Assembly: GCA_037693485.1 (NCBI GenBank)
Contig: CM075345.1
Location: forward strand, 203,501-267,500
Direction of reading: 5' to 3'
Length of the DNA stretch: 64,000 nucleotides
Source of the DNA: Kitagawia praeruptora
Taxonomy: Eukaryota > Streptophyta > Magnoliopsida > Apiales > Apiaceae
Of this stretch, positions 33,679 to 44,594 are shown piece after piece (the stretch's first letter is position 1; each line of letters begins with the position of its first letter). The translations under genes and the position numbers were made by a program. The notes under the pieces are model-generated. The model had not been told where the DNA came from. It searched no databases and saw only the letters and a list, made by a program, of their open reading frames with translations.

Positions 33679-35760
33679 TGTTAGGTCTGATAAGATTGTA
33701 GAAGAGGGGTTGAATACAATCTATATCAATTTCTCGAAATTTGTCGTTTAAATAAAATTTAGTTTAGACAAATTTGTGTGGAATTAATTGAAACAAATTT
33801 TCAAGTTGAATATAACAATATACTAACTTGATGGGTGTTACAATTTTCAGTACAGATAATTATCAAGTTGATAAAAACTAATTAGAAAATTCGACATGAA
33901 CTTTTCTAATTTAGTTAATAAAAATCAAGATAAGAACTAGGAAACTTAATTCGCTAGTAGTACAAGAATAATAAATAAACAAGTTCCACCGGATAAAATA
34001 TTACAAAGGCTTAGAACTTGAATTTACAGAAAATAATTAAGGCTGTGCGTTCTTGTTTTTGTTGAGAGAGATAAGGCTGCTGGGTTTTGTTGATAGATGT
34101 AATGTTGTAGTCTCTTGTTTTGTTGAGCCTCCTGATGCCTTATAACATCTTCTGTCTTTTCTTTTTCACTTGCAGACTATCCAGTTGAGCTGCAGACTAC
34201 CGGTGTGACTATCCTCCTTAGAAATAGACTACCGGTGTGACTATCAACTTAAAATCCAGATTATCGGTGTGACTATCAAGATAGTCCGTAAATGAATTAA
34301 ATAAACACGGTAGACTACTGGTTTAATTCTTTTCTGAACAAATGAACTAGCTGCCTTGATGAAGACCAATCACAGGAACTGGAAGTGAGCTGCACGCGAG
34401 TTTTCTGCTGGTCTTCTCTAGCGCGTGGACTGCACGCGCGGATAGGAGGGTGAAGGTAGCCAACCGACAGCATCCATGTAACAACAGACAACATCTTTGA
34501 TTTCTGTCTTTTTCATTTCATTTGTTTATTAAACAAACAAACAACCCATCTGCTTTACAATTCATACGAATTGTTTAATAACAATTCATTTAGATCAAAA
34601 ACCAAGTAAATGACCTGCTTAGCAATTCATTTTCAACCGGGGCCTATTTCGTCTTATATGGAATGGGCTCCGTAGAAATGCTTTTTAATCCACACAGCTT
34701 ATAATCTTTAATTAATAAATAATTATTTTAATCCAGAAATTATAAAAATAAATATCTAATATTATTAGATATTTATTAATATAATTTTCTAAATAACTAA
34801 AATATTTATTAATATAAATAAATCCTTAAGCTCTAAGCTGCGGTTACCTGAGCGTCTGGAACCGGACTCCTTTTGCTTAACAAAAAATATATCAATTCCA
34901 ACCGGGATTCCAGCATTAAGAATATATCACTTTCCATATTCTTGTGATAATTCTATTTTCTCGTTACCCGTCCAGGTGTAAGCTACGGTCTCTTGAAGAT
35001 GTGAAACCGGACTCCTTTTGCTTAGCAAAAATTACAACAATTCTAACCGGGGTTTCAGCATTAAGAATATATCACTTAGAATTTCTTTGTGATAATCCTT
35101 TTTTCTCATAGCCAGTCCACTTGATAATAAAATCCTTGTGATTAAATAATTTAACCCTTCTGTTGCTTGCACAATGATTTTCTCTCCTACCAGTCTTGAT
35201 ATCTTGAACCACTGAAGTTAATGACGAACAACCACTGTTAAATGTTGACACTCGATGTACTGTCTAGTTCATGAGTGACTAACCGCAATGATTGTTCTTC
35301 ATATATTGACTTTAAAATCTGATTCATCTTCTTTTCTCATCTCTCTTCAATTCTTCTGTACTGTCTCTGTCACCTTGAAATCTCTGTCACTTTAAACGAA
35401 TCCACTTCTTAACGAATACTCCACTGAGGCTTGATCAGATGTCTGAGCTTCTTTCAATGTAGTAATTCTTCAAGTCTGTAGATTGACCTTGATCTTTTTC
35501 TTTTGATAGATAATACAATCTGAGATTCCTTGTGACAGTCTATATACTATTCACTATTACAATCTTGTTTAAGTTGAGTTGTATCCTCGAAATATAAATA
35601 GGCTACATCATATGCCTTTCATACTCATATGAAAGAATAAATACATCTCAATGACTTCTCAAAATACTCCTCATATAACTCAAAAATACTCCCCAGAACT
35701 GCTCAATTGATTTGAATAAATAAAATTTACCAACTGCTCAGATCAACCCTCTAGTTAACA
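33679..35760 (-). repeat. Copia 5' LTR (2082 bp)
   Basis: Begins TGTTAGGTCTG and ends CTAGTTAACA, so TGTTA/TAACA are inverted ends. Inside are three 33- to 34-bp units with GACTACCGGTGTGACTATC (about 34190-34290) and a 145-bp tandem duplication (about 34837-35125) marked by CCGGACTCCTTTTGCTTA at 34862 and 35007. The right end is deduced from terminal bases alone because the partner LTR is not in view. Confidence 0.75.
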
Positions 35761-36732
35761 GAACCACACAGGCATCGGTTAACCGTCAGGATGTCAACGA
35801 TTGGATTTCTTCTCATAGCGCCTACTCAAGTAATGGATGATCAATCCATTTTCACTTCTCAATTCTATCGATAGAAAGGATGGTCGACGTCTCGAACCAC
35901 CCAAATAAAACTTCTCAGAAGGATGAGCCGTCTTTCTCGGCCCTTCACCCTTTATATGTAACCGTTTGGGCCGGTGCGTTACTCCGGTCACTTTTGCTTT
36001 TTGAAGCAATAAATCACAACTTACCTTATATATATATTTATATATAACCCCACTCTTAAATATAAGTATTCTGTAGTATTAAAATATCATTAAATATATC
36101 TTTATCATCTCTTCTACGACTACGAATGAAGTATTTCAATAAACCTCCCAACAATATGGACAAACTCATGAAATAAATTTCAACACCTCATATAATAATT
36201 TTAACACCTCATATAATAATTTATATGTATGTAGATTGCATGGAGTACGAATTAGTAAACTTGCCTGGTTCTGCCGTACGATACTCCAACTTGCTCCGCG
36301 TCTCTGGTTCTCCAACATTTCACCTTCTCCAGCCTAGTTTAGCTATTATTTAACTCCACTTCTAATCACCTTTCAATCAACTTCTATTCATCGCCATATA
36401 GTACCTTTGCATATCTACAACTTTCGTTCTTTAAGCTTTTCCAAACGAGTCTCTTAACTCCTCCGAAATCCTACCCCAAAATGGTTCCTCGAATAATTCC
36501 AAAACTCAACATTTTTACGCGAAACTTTTCCATTTTTAAGTCTCACAAATGATTTAATAATAAATCCGATTTTAGTCTAAAAATAATCTGATTCGATCCG
36601 GTTAATTAAAATAATCCGAAAATGCTAAATATCAATCCTCTAAAATAATACCATTGACATCCTATATAAAAAACTCAATCAATAAATAATCCTCAAACAA
36701 TTATCTTACTCCATGATAAAGAAACATAATTA

Positions 36733-36962
36733 ACCAATTAATCCTCGAGAAAATAGTTAATCCTAAATTCAAATAAATAAATCCTTGAGACAATAATTAA
36801 TCCTCAAATTAAATAAATAAATCCTCAAGATAACAATTAATCCTCGAATTAAATAAATAATCCTCAAGACACAATTAATCCTCGAATTAAATAAATAAAT
36901 CCTCAAAACAACAAATAATCCTCGAATTAAATAAATAAATCCTCAAAACATAATTAATCCTA
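36733..36962. repeat. Tandem array of about 45-bp AATCCTC units
   Basis: Five to six units of the type AATTAATCCTCGAATTAAATAAATAAATCCTC with small length changes, within the gypsy LTR. Confidence 0.75.
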
Positions 36963-37339
36963 TTTACTCAATTTAAAACCATAATAATTATACCACTTTA
37001 ATACCCTCATCCTTTTAAATACCTCTTTTATCAATGAATCATTAAATCTCTAAATTATGCCCAAATAATCACAAAATATTTCTATTTAATTAATAAATCA
37101 ATTACCATTTTATTCATCTTAAATCCACAATTATTACTAAATAACCCAATTAATCAATTATAACATTTTTAATAAAACTATTTATTTCTCACAATTTTAA
37201 ATAATAAACCAATTTTAACGAAACCAATTATTATGCAAATCCTGATTAAACCGTTCGAAACTGTATTATTATATTATTTTATTCGCAACCGACCACAAAG
37301 TTGTGGGACCTACCTGCACACCACCATGGGCCCACCCCC

Positions 37340-37900
37340 TCCCCTCGACTGCCTCTCTCCATCAATCTCTTTGTCAATCTCTCCCACCTCCCTCTCTTTC
37401 TCGATCTCCTCCATCTCTCACACTCAATCTCTCTCTCGGTTCATCTCTCTCCCTCTCTGTCCACCACCGTCTCTATCTCTCTCCCCTCTCCTCCTTTCTC
37501 TTCACCTCCTCTCTCTCGCGACTCCCTCTCTTCTCTCTCGATATATATCTCTCTCTCAAATCTCCGACCACCCCTCTCTATCTCCCTCACCTCTCTCTCG
37601 ATTTCACCCTTCACTCTCTATTACCCTCTCCATTCAAACCTCCACCACTGCACACAAACACCCCCACAACTCTCCCTCTATCTCCTTATTCCTCCATCGT
37701 CAACAACAATCAACTCCTCTCTTTCCGTCAATCTCTCTCTCTCTCATCCTACTCTCCCTCTCCGACCAACACCAACAATACAACCATCCTTCCCCCTTTA
37801 CTCCAATTCAATCTCTCTCCTTCGTTCCAACCCCCTCTCTCAATTCCCCCTTCCATCTCTCTCGACAATCTCTCTGACCCATCCCTGAATCCCTCTTCTC
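37340..37900. repeat. CT-rich low-complexity tract
   Basis: Dominated by CTCTCTCTCC runs on the plus strand (GA-rich on the minus strand, the sense of the LTR). Such tracts are common in promoters and leaders. All three plus frames stay open by composition alone. Confidence 0.8.
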
Positions 37901-38639
37901 CCTGCCCCCTCACCATCTCCTCTACTTTGCATTTGACAACACAACCCACACCATCGGTCGACTTCAACCACAACAACAATACCCACACCACCACTGCAAC
38001 GGTGGTGGTCGTTTATTCCCCCTTCCCCGATAAGCAACACGAACCGAACACACATACACAGGTTCCATATGAAATCGAAAGTAAACAACAAAATTAACAT
38101 AAAAAAAATAAACTCCCTGTCTTTCTTCCGTATAGATATTCACAATATAGTCGTTTTGGTTTGTGAAAGAAAGAGAAATGAAAGAGTATTGAATCTGTTT
38201 GTGTTAATATAAATGGTTGGCTGTTTGTGACATTTAAAAGGCATAAAACATAGTGATTAAAAAAACAAAGTGATGGAGCATTTCCGTGAAAAGAGGACCG
38301 TGTTTTGTGGAAATAATGCAGTCTCCACTTCAATTTAACGAACTGATTAATCAAATTAGTAATATTAAAATCATTTTCCCATGCTGGTCAATTTACACGA
38401 GACTATAATTTCGTTTTCTAAAATAAATACGACCCAAAACTAAAATCCTATTTTTCCTACTTTTAATAAATACCAAATAATTATATTTAAATAGATAATA
38501 TAATATTTACTTGCATACGAATATCTAAAATTTCAAAATTTTACAAAAACGCGTTAATAAAAATATACTAATGCATCACTCTTAATTAAAATTTAAATAT
38601 CGAGTAAAAAAAAATATTCGAAAATTCGCGGATATTACA

Positions 38640-38823
38640 TCATCCTTTCCTGCACTGCTGACACCTTCTCGGGCCCATCCTCGTCCTCGCTCCTGGGGGG
38701 ATCGCCTTTGGGTATCTTGTGCGACCCCAGGGTCTCCCCGTTGTTGTGCCCTCCGTTCATCTCCTTGTTCGAATTAATCATCTTTCTCCCAATATGATGA
38801 CTTCCCCTCCTTCTAGCGCCAAA
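38640..38823 (-). pseudogene. Start of gag of the TGGCGCTAGAAGG-primed gypsy element (truncated)
   Basis: After the primer site, an ATG at 38781 opens MINSNKEMNGGHNNGETLGS and continues as a charged, glycine-containing leader until the gypsy LTR interrupts it at 38639. The repeat-rich element at 52913-57834 has a related start with MTNSNKKNGE. No other domain is left. Confidence 0.55.
38804..38821 (-). other. Primer-binding site TGGCGCTAGAAGGAGGGG
   Basis: The site lies two bases from the LTR edge on the minus strand. The same site is found beside the LTR at 56641, linking the two elements. Confidence 0.75.
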
Positions 38824-39823
38824 TGTTATAGAGAGAATATTGTATAACAATATTTTGGCGGTTTGCTGGAATCACGGAGCAAAATACGGATATTTTGCTT
38901 AGAACACGAAGAACACGGAAGGAGATTGGAGATCGTTTGTGGCTGATCTTGTATGGTGTTTTCAGGGGTGAGCTGTCAATCATCCATAACAAGATGCCTA
39001 CGTACCCTATTTATAGGGATCAAGCCGTACGTAGTTCTTAGAGAAAAAGTTACCTAGACGGACTAGGGTTTTAGTAGATAAGTCATGGCCCAAGCCCACT
39101 CATTTTAGGGTTGATGTGGTAATGAGTCATCAATTCTATCCATGATCCATGGTCCAAAGAAGGAAGCAAATGGTCTCGCATGATTAGAGTCGGGACCTCT
39201 TGGACGAGGCTAATAGAGAAGTAGCAAGGGTGTAGCATGCAACCTCGAGGGGTTGAGTCATGCGAAGCGGACCCAAGTGTATTGATACTCATGCGACCTC
39301 GAGGGGCTGCGTCATGAGCCTTCCAACAAAGAATGAGATAGCGATCTCGTGTAGTATGTGGATGTGATGATAGTACGAAGCGATCCCAAGGTGGGAAGTC
39401 GTAGCGAAGCGATCCCTTGACGGGAGTTATACGAGAGGTGATCCCTGTAAATGCGACCTTGAGGCTGGGCTAGCATGAGACTCCTAAAGGCCTAGAATGA
39501 ATGAGACACCTTTTCCTTTGTCATTGGCATGAGCATGCCCGGAGTATAAGTAGGAGGTCATAGTGAGGCGACCCCTAAGATGAAATAGCATCTTCAAGAG
39601 ATAGAGGTGAGGCGAGGCGCGATCCCGTACTAGGGACTTTGCTGGCGAACTCAACCCATAGCTAGGGTTGTTGTCTTCCATATTGTGTTGATAGTATATT
39701 GGACTAACTCCTGATGGTGGGCTTTAGTAACCCAATCTTCATCTTTAGGCCCACTATGAGTTGTGGACCACTATTTCAGCCTATTAAACCTGCTTAGGGC
39801 TTATGCCAAATTTGGGCATAATA
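38824..39823 (-). repeat. 5' LTR of the TGGCGCTAGAAGG-primed gypsy element (older relative)
   Basis: Begins TGTTATAGAGAG and ends GGGCATAATA. It shares long blocks with the LTRs at 52913 and 56641, for example GGAGCAAAATAC, GCCTACGTACCCTATTTATA and AGCGATCCCTTGACGGGAG, but has diverged and lacks their 16-bp array. CTATTTATAG is a plausible TATA region. Confidence 0.8.
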
Positions 39824-40740
39824 GTTATCAATGGTTTGAATCTATTACAGTTTAGTGACCATGATTGTTTGACACAATAGTTACGACACTTTGATGTGTC
39901 TGGCAAAGATATCACAATACAGTACAAGCAAGGATTGTACATATACTTGGGATATATTATTTTTTGTTAAAATAGTTTTAATCTGTTCAATAATTTTATG
40001 CACATATCAGCTTCGAGTATGAATATTGGAACAAACAAACAAGTAAATACGACATTGGGGATGTTTTTAAGAAATATGTAAAAATTCCTAACTTTTTTCT
40101 AAATAAATACTTTTTTTTGTAATTTACGGAACCTCAAACATACATTAAATATTTGTATTAAAAAAAAATTTTAAAACATAAAATTTTTGCCCGTAAATAA
40201 AAAAATCCATAAGAATTTATTTTAATCTAGGCCAAATAACACCATAGTTTTGTGGAAAAAAAAACAAAAAAAGGAGTAAATACAATACAACATAGTAACT
40301 AGTAACTACTCCAGTATGAGTGAAGCTAAGGATTGCCGAGATTGGAGCAACATGTGAATAGGAAATTTAGGTGAAAGAAATAATATACCGTCGGACTGAT
40401 AGGCGTCTTCTCTGTAATCCCTTTTTCTCTGTATATTAGATAGATGTTTATACGTGTCTCTGTATATATATGTTCTTTTATTTTTGTACAAGTTCTCTGA
40501 TCTGATGTTTTTGAATCCTCTGATTTATTTAAAGATCTTTGTTAATTGTAGATTTATAATTGTTTCAAATCTGTATTGCGATCAAACATGTATGTATTCG
40601 CTCTGCACTCGTGAATCGCACCTATTAGCTCTCATTTTATAGTAGAAGCTCTTGTATGGATTATCTATTTTCCCCTTAGAGGGGATTGTGATGAGTATTG
40701 TTAATTAGAAGGTATATGTGATAGTGGTATCATATTGATT
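39824..40740. other. Intergenic stretch, nothing recognised
   Basis: AT-rich DNA with A- and T-runs. The 60-codon ORFs have no recognisable features. The boundary with the inverted LINE is near 40741. Confidence 0.4.
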
Positions 40741-41202
40741 GAAGAATTATCAGACGCAAGCCTTGGGATTCCAAAGTAGATCTCCATAACTCCAACTTCT
40801 CGTTCACCTCCCCCCTCGACTCCGCCACTAACACGATATCATCAGCGAAGAGCATGCACCAAGGGATGCCATCCTGAATCCCTCGTGACATGACATCAAT
40901 GATAAGGGCGAAAAGGAGGGGACTAAGGGCCGACCCCTGGTGGAGCCCAATCTCAACAGGGGAAAAACGCGAGTCACCCACAGGGGTTCTGACGCAAGAG
41001 CTAGCTTGGGAGTACATGTCTTGAATCGCCCTAACATACGACGAAGACACTCTCCTTTCTGCAAGGCTCTTCCAGATAGCTTCACGGGGGATGCTATCAT
41101 ACACCTTCTCAAGATCAATGAACACCATATGAAGGTCTTTACGACGATCCCTGAACTTCTCCATAAGGCGTCTAACGAGATGAATAGCCTCGGTCGTCAA
41201 TG
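40741..41202 (-). pseudogene. LINE reverse transcriptase catalytic segment (inverted)
   Basis: The reading contains MVFIDLEKVYDSIPR (first catalytic Asp block), GLHQGSALSPLLF and MLFADDIVLVAES (the xADD catalytic box), so these are palm motifs A to C of a LINE reverse transcriptase. The frame ends in GLRLI, where the parent would continue into the thumb. That continuation is found on the other strand starting at KFKYLGSIIQ (41229), with a piece lost between. The ORF's upstream residues are antisense of the plus-strand segment and not real. Confidence 0.88.
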
Positions 41203-41203
41203 A

Positions 41204-41858
41204 ACACCATATCGTCCCTCGTACGGATAAGTTCAAGTATTTGGGTTCGATCATCCAGAAGGAAGGCGAGATTGAAGACGATGTCACACATCATATTAAG
41301 GCTGGGTGGTTAAGGTGGAGGGCAGCGTCAGGGGTGATGTGCGACAAGAAAGTACCTTTAAAGTTGAAAAGGAAATTCTATAGAGCGGCAATTCGTCCCA
41401 CGATGTTGTATGGTTTTGAGTGTTGGGCGGCGAAGAAGGCACTCGAGAGTAAGTTGGAAGCAGCTGAGATGAGGTTGTTGCGGTGGTCTTGTGGGCGCAC
41501 GATGTTGGACAGAATTCCGAATGTAGTTTTCAGGAGCGAGCTGGAGGTGGCGCCTTTTTCTGCGAAAATTAGGGAAGGGAGGTTGAGATGGTTCGGTCAC
41601 ATCCGTAGGAGGCTGGCTAAAGCCCTAGTGATGAGGGTCGAGAGTCTTTCGGTTGCAGGGGTGAGGAGGAGAGGTAGACCGAGGAGGTCGTGGGAAGAGC
41701 AGCTTCGGTTGGATCTGAAGGTCTTAAACTTAAATGAGACCTTGACAACGGATAGAGGTGCTTGGAGGCGCCAGATCAGAGTGGTGGATTCTCTTTTAGG
41801 GAGCGGCTCTGTTGTTGAGAGCCTAAGAGTTGGGTTATCTCGGTTAGCGTTATCGTAG
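41204..41858 (+). pseudogene. LINE polymerase C-terminal segment
   Basis: Reads KFKYLGSIIQKEGEIEDDV, KVPLKLKRKFYRAAIRP, MLYGFECWA, EMRLLRWSCG and RWFGHIRRR, then RRRGRPRRSWEEQL and LGSGSVVESLR, ending in a stop at 41858. This is the thumb and C-terminal part found in plant RTE-type LINE proteins. It is open but lacks its catalytic half in the same orientation. Confidence 0.88.
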
Positions 41859-42346
41859 TTTTTTCGGCTCTTTCGTGCTCATTTTTCATTATTCGTTGGT
41901 TCTGTTTTCTGGTTGTTCAATTGCAGGGAGATTACCGCGGTGACATCGTGGATCTAAGTGTCTTGCAGAGTGGAGTAGTCATTCCCCGGGGATCTGTGCG
42001 AGGAGCCTTCCTAGATCAGAGTGTGGCGAGAACGGAGTGGATCCCCCCCCCCACGTAGGTAAGTCCCATGTAATCAAAATCATGGGCTCAGGTATGGCTG
42101 CGACCTTTTCCAAAAATTTATGAAGTTGTTGTAAATATCACACACCATTTTTCTATTGTGCACTAAGCTGGGGGTCTTCACGGAAACAGCCTCCTTACCG
42201 TAAAAGGTAGGGGCATGGTCTGCGTACATCTCATCCTCCCCAGACCCTGCACTGTGCGGGATATACTGGGTATGTTTGGTTTGGTTTTTTTTGTTGTGAT
42301 ATGACACTCATCTGATTATAGGATGTGTTTCCTTGTATCAGTTGTT

Positions 42347-42362
42347 TTAACGGATGTTACTT
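42347..42362. repeat. 16-bp target-site duplication, left copy
   Basis: TTAACGGATGTTACTT, repeated exactly at 43281-43296. Confidence 0.92.
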
Positions 42363-43280
42363 TTTTTTGACTAAATGCATTGTTTCATTAAAAATCACAT
42401 AATACAGTCAGAACAAATCTTCAACTGTCAATACAACCAGATTGAGAAACAAATAACAAACTAAACAAAATTAGCTGATTTGTTTTCTGATCATTTAACA
42501 CATAGAATTTAACAATTCTTGAAATTAAAAATGAAGTCGAAGATGTCCCAATCAATCCATATTGTACCAACATCCCAGAAAGTAGCATCATCACAAATGA
42601 CCGTATCACATAACAACCATTGTTAGCCCAGTATTCAAAAACCCCAAGAACAGGAGCGACACCCCAGCTATCTACTTGCCGGATACCAGCTATAGACATG
42701 CCGAAAGTGGATTCTTCACTCCAGCTATCTACATGCCGGATACCAGCTATAGACATGCCGAAAATGAAAATCCATAACGAATGAACAATCTTCAATTGTG
42801 AAAGTTGAGCTCTTGCAATAATCACCACCAATCCAATTTCAATGCGGGCTTTCCAGATCCTCGAAAACATCAACAAAATCACAATTAAGAAGGGGCAAAC
42901 AAAACTCTCACAAAGGAGAGACATAAACAAACATTCCACAAGGAAAGACATAAACAAACACTCCACAAGGAGAGACAAATACTCAAGGATCTCACCCAAA
43001 GATGAGTATTATTGAAATTATTAAAAGAAATAACTGTAGATGGAAACAGATCCGGGGAAAAGAGAAGAAAATGAGGGGAGGATGAAGAAGATGAATGATA
43101 AGAACAGAGGGGAAGAAGGGAGGAGGGAGGATGAAGGGATAAAGGAGATGAAGAAGAGGAAGGGAAAAGGAGGGCGGCTAGGGTTTAAGAAGGGAAAGGG
43201 GAGAGAGAGACCGGTTGACTCTCAAAACGGCAGGTTTTGTTATGTTACATATCACATTCTTGCTTAGCTTAATCTAATTC
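42363..43280 (-). mobile_element. Retroposed sequence of 918 bp, source unknown
   Basis: Bracketed by the 16-bp duplication and starting with a T-run, so on the minus strand it ends in poly(A), preceded by TTTTTAATGAAACAATGC as in L1 tails. The minus-strand 5' part is pyrimidine-rich and has AAACCCTA (43179-43186), a telo-box found in leaders of housekeeping plant genes and also in LINE leaders. Internal repeats: CCAGCTATCTAC units at 42663 and 42721, and three about 30-bp units at 42911-42980. The 192-codon minus ORF is hydrophobic and includes both repeat pairs; I do not recognise it. It is either a processed copy of a cellular RNA or a non-autonomous LINE derivative. Confidence 0.75.
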
Positions 43281-43296
43281 TTAACGGATGTTACTT
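43281..43296. repeat. 16-bp target-site duplication, right copy
   Basis: Exact match to 42347-42362. Confidence 0.92.
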
Positions 43297-43821
43297 AGTT
43301 CTGTTGTTTTATTAACCTATTTGGTTAAGATGCTTCCAGGCTGCTAATTGAAGGTTTCTTGCGTAGGGGTTGAGTGTCAGCTATAGTAGGTTTAGGCTTA
43401 AATCTTTTCTCTGCAAAATTGTGTTACATTTTTTAGCGTCTAATTATTGCTTATTGGGGGAGGGGTTGGGATCATCACATATGGATAGATGGTAGATGTT
43501 CTCTAGGTTTTTTTGGTTTTGATTCATTTGGTTTTTATTTATGCTTTGGTGAACTTCTGTTCTATGTACCATGAATATGGAGGCCACATGTACCATGATC
43601 ATGGAGGCCACAAAGTGTTGGCTTTTGTACCTTTTTTGAGGTTTATTGTACCATATACGGGGATGGTGTATAGCATGTGTTCTATGTGTTCTGTTATGTC
43701 TTTTGACATATCATAGAGGGAATTGGGAAATCATTTAACAGATCTAACTTTATGTTATATATATAGATGGAAAGGAAGGAATATTGTTTAAAAAGGTGTT
43801 ATTAGATCAAATTTAAACATA
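43297..43821. other. Intergenic stretch with a short 24-bp duplication
   Basis: No gene seen. TGTACCATGA-TATGGAGGCCACA is repeated in tandem at 43564-43611. The 67-codon ORF here is not supported by anything else. Confidence 0.4.
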
Positions 43822-43823
43822 TA

Positions 43824-44133
43824 CTCCCTCCGTCCCCCTCATTTGTTTACGTTGGAGGGGAACACGGAGACCAAGACAACGCATAAAAATGAGTAAAGTT
43901 AGATGAAAAATGGGTAATGTGGTGGGATCTATCAATATTTAATAATAGATTTGAGATAGTGGAGGAAAGTAGTGGGTATAATAGTATTTTTTATTATTAA
44001 ATACTCCATATGAGATATTGGGGGAAGGTAGTGGGTGTAATAGTGGAGTAAACTTACTATTTATGATAAGGTAAAGAAATGAGAGGGACATCCCAAAATA
44101 GTAATTGTAAAAAAATGAGAGGGATGGAAGGAG
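43824..44133. mobile_element. Stowaway-type MITE
   Basis: Terminal inverted repeats CTCCCTCCGTCCCCCTCATT and, at the other end, AATGAGAGGGATGGAAGGAG, flanked by TA on both sides (43822-43823, 44134-44135). 310 bp, AT-rich inside, no coding. Stowaway elements are moved by Tc1/mariner transposases. Confidence 0.9.
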
Positions 44134-44135
44134 TA

Positions 44136-44579
44136 TAATGCTCCTATAGCAAAATGTGATATCTTTAAAGTCTAAACAAAGTAGACTTCTAAAATTGGTA
44201 CAAAATTGATATTTTCATAAATTGCGCTTTTAATTACTCAATAATTAATAACCAAAATTGTAGTCTATTTAAATTTTTCTCTTTAGGAAATGGCACACAG
44301 TAGCTGAAAAGAATCCTAAATTAATGGAAACTATAATTTGATGAGTTAATGGAGGATATGTAGGATCTAATAAAAAAGATGGCCATTATAATAGGCAGAA
44401 TAATATTCCCTATAAATAAGGGAGTTATGATTTGATTTTGATTTGTTCTAAATTGCTAATAAAATATTCTGGTGTGTATAAATAAGTAAAGCAGTCTCGC
44501 TTGAAATTAAAATATTCTGGTTGTCATTTTAGATGACTTTTATTAGATCTTATAAGTAATCCATGTTTTATATGCTTTC
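44136..44579. other. Intergenic stretch, nothing recognised
   Basis: AT-rich sequence with short duplicated phrases (for example AAAATATTCTGG at about 44461 and 44509), no ORF of note. Confidence 0.4.
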
Positions 44580-44594
44580 AAAGGGGATCCCTTT
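44580..44594. repeat. 15-bp target-site duplication of the L1 copy, left
   Basis: AAAGGGGATCCCTTT, repeated at 47326-47340. The sequence is itself nearly palindromic. Confidence 0.82.

Larger units (their letters stand above)
29601..35760 (-). mobile_element. Ty1/copia retrotransposon, decayed; right part up to its 5' LTR
   Basis: The 5' LTR is 33679-35760, the primer site is at 33664-33676, and gag, protease and integrase follow on the minus strand until the Athila insertion at 29600. Reverse transcriptase, RNase H and the 3' LTR would lie left of the window or are lost. The frame is interrupted by TGA at 32579, TAG at 32195, a TGA near 31349, a frameshift near 30780, and TAG codons near 30448 and 30142. 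GAACC at 35761-35765 would be its target duplication. Confidence 0.88.
35761..38639 (-). repeat. Gypsy LTR fragment cut by the copia insertion
   Basis: On the minus strand it begins TGTAATATCCGCGAATTTTC, a common start for plant gypsy LTRs, and runs about 2.9 kb to the copia boundary. It includes a pyrimidine-rich (CT)n tract (37340-37900) and an array of about 45-bp units with AATAAATCCTCAAGA (36733-36962). TCATC at 38640 would be its target duplication. ORFs of 195-264 codons across the CT tract are low-complexity artefacts. The rest of this element is not in the window. Confidence 0.65.
40741..42297 (+). mobile_element. RTE-like LINE copy with inverted 5' segment
   Basis: The 3' half (41203-42297) is on the plus strand: the C-terminal part of the polymerase ORF, then a 3' region containing GGAAACAGCCTCC, AGGGGCATGGTCTGCGTACA and CCCCAGACCC, and a tail GGTATGTTTGGTTTGG followed by TTTTTTTTGTTGTG. 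This is the standard tail of plant RTE-type LINEs and their SINE partners. The 5' part (40741-41202) encodes the catalytic reverse transcriptase on the minus strand. The copy is therefore a 5' inversion, as made by twin priming. A clear target duplication was not found. Confidence 0.78.

Noticed and set aside
36733..36962. CRISPR-like regularly spaced repeats
   Set aside because: AT-rich tandem units without unique spacers in a plant LTR. CRISPR arrays are not expected in a plant nuclear genome.
37233..38097. Three overlapping plus-strand ORFs of 195-264 codons
   Set aside because: They lie in the CT-rich tract, are open in all three frames and have low-complexity Ser/Leu/Pro composition. 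No domain and no conserved start.
40708..42310. TGTGATA on both sides of the inverted LINE as a target duplication
   Set aside because: Only seven bases match and the left copy is about 25 bases away from the LINE start, so chance is likely.
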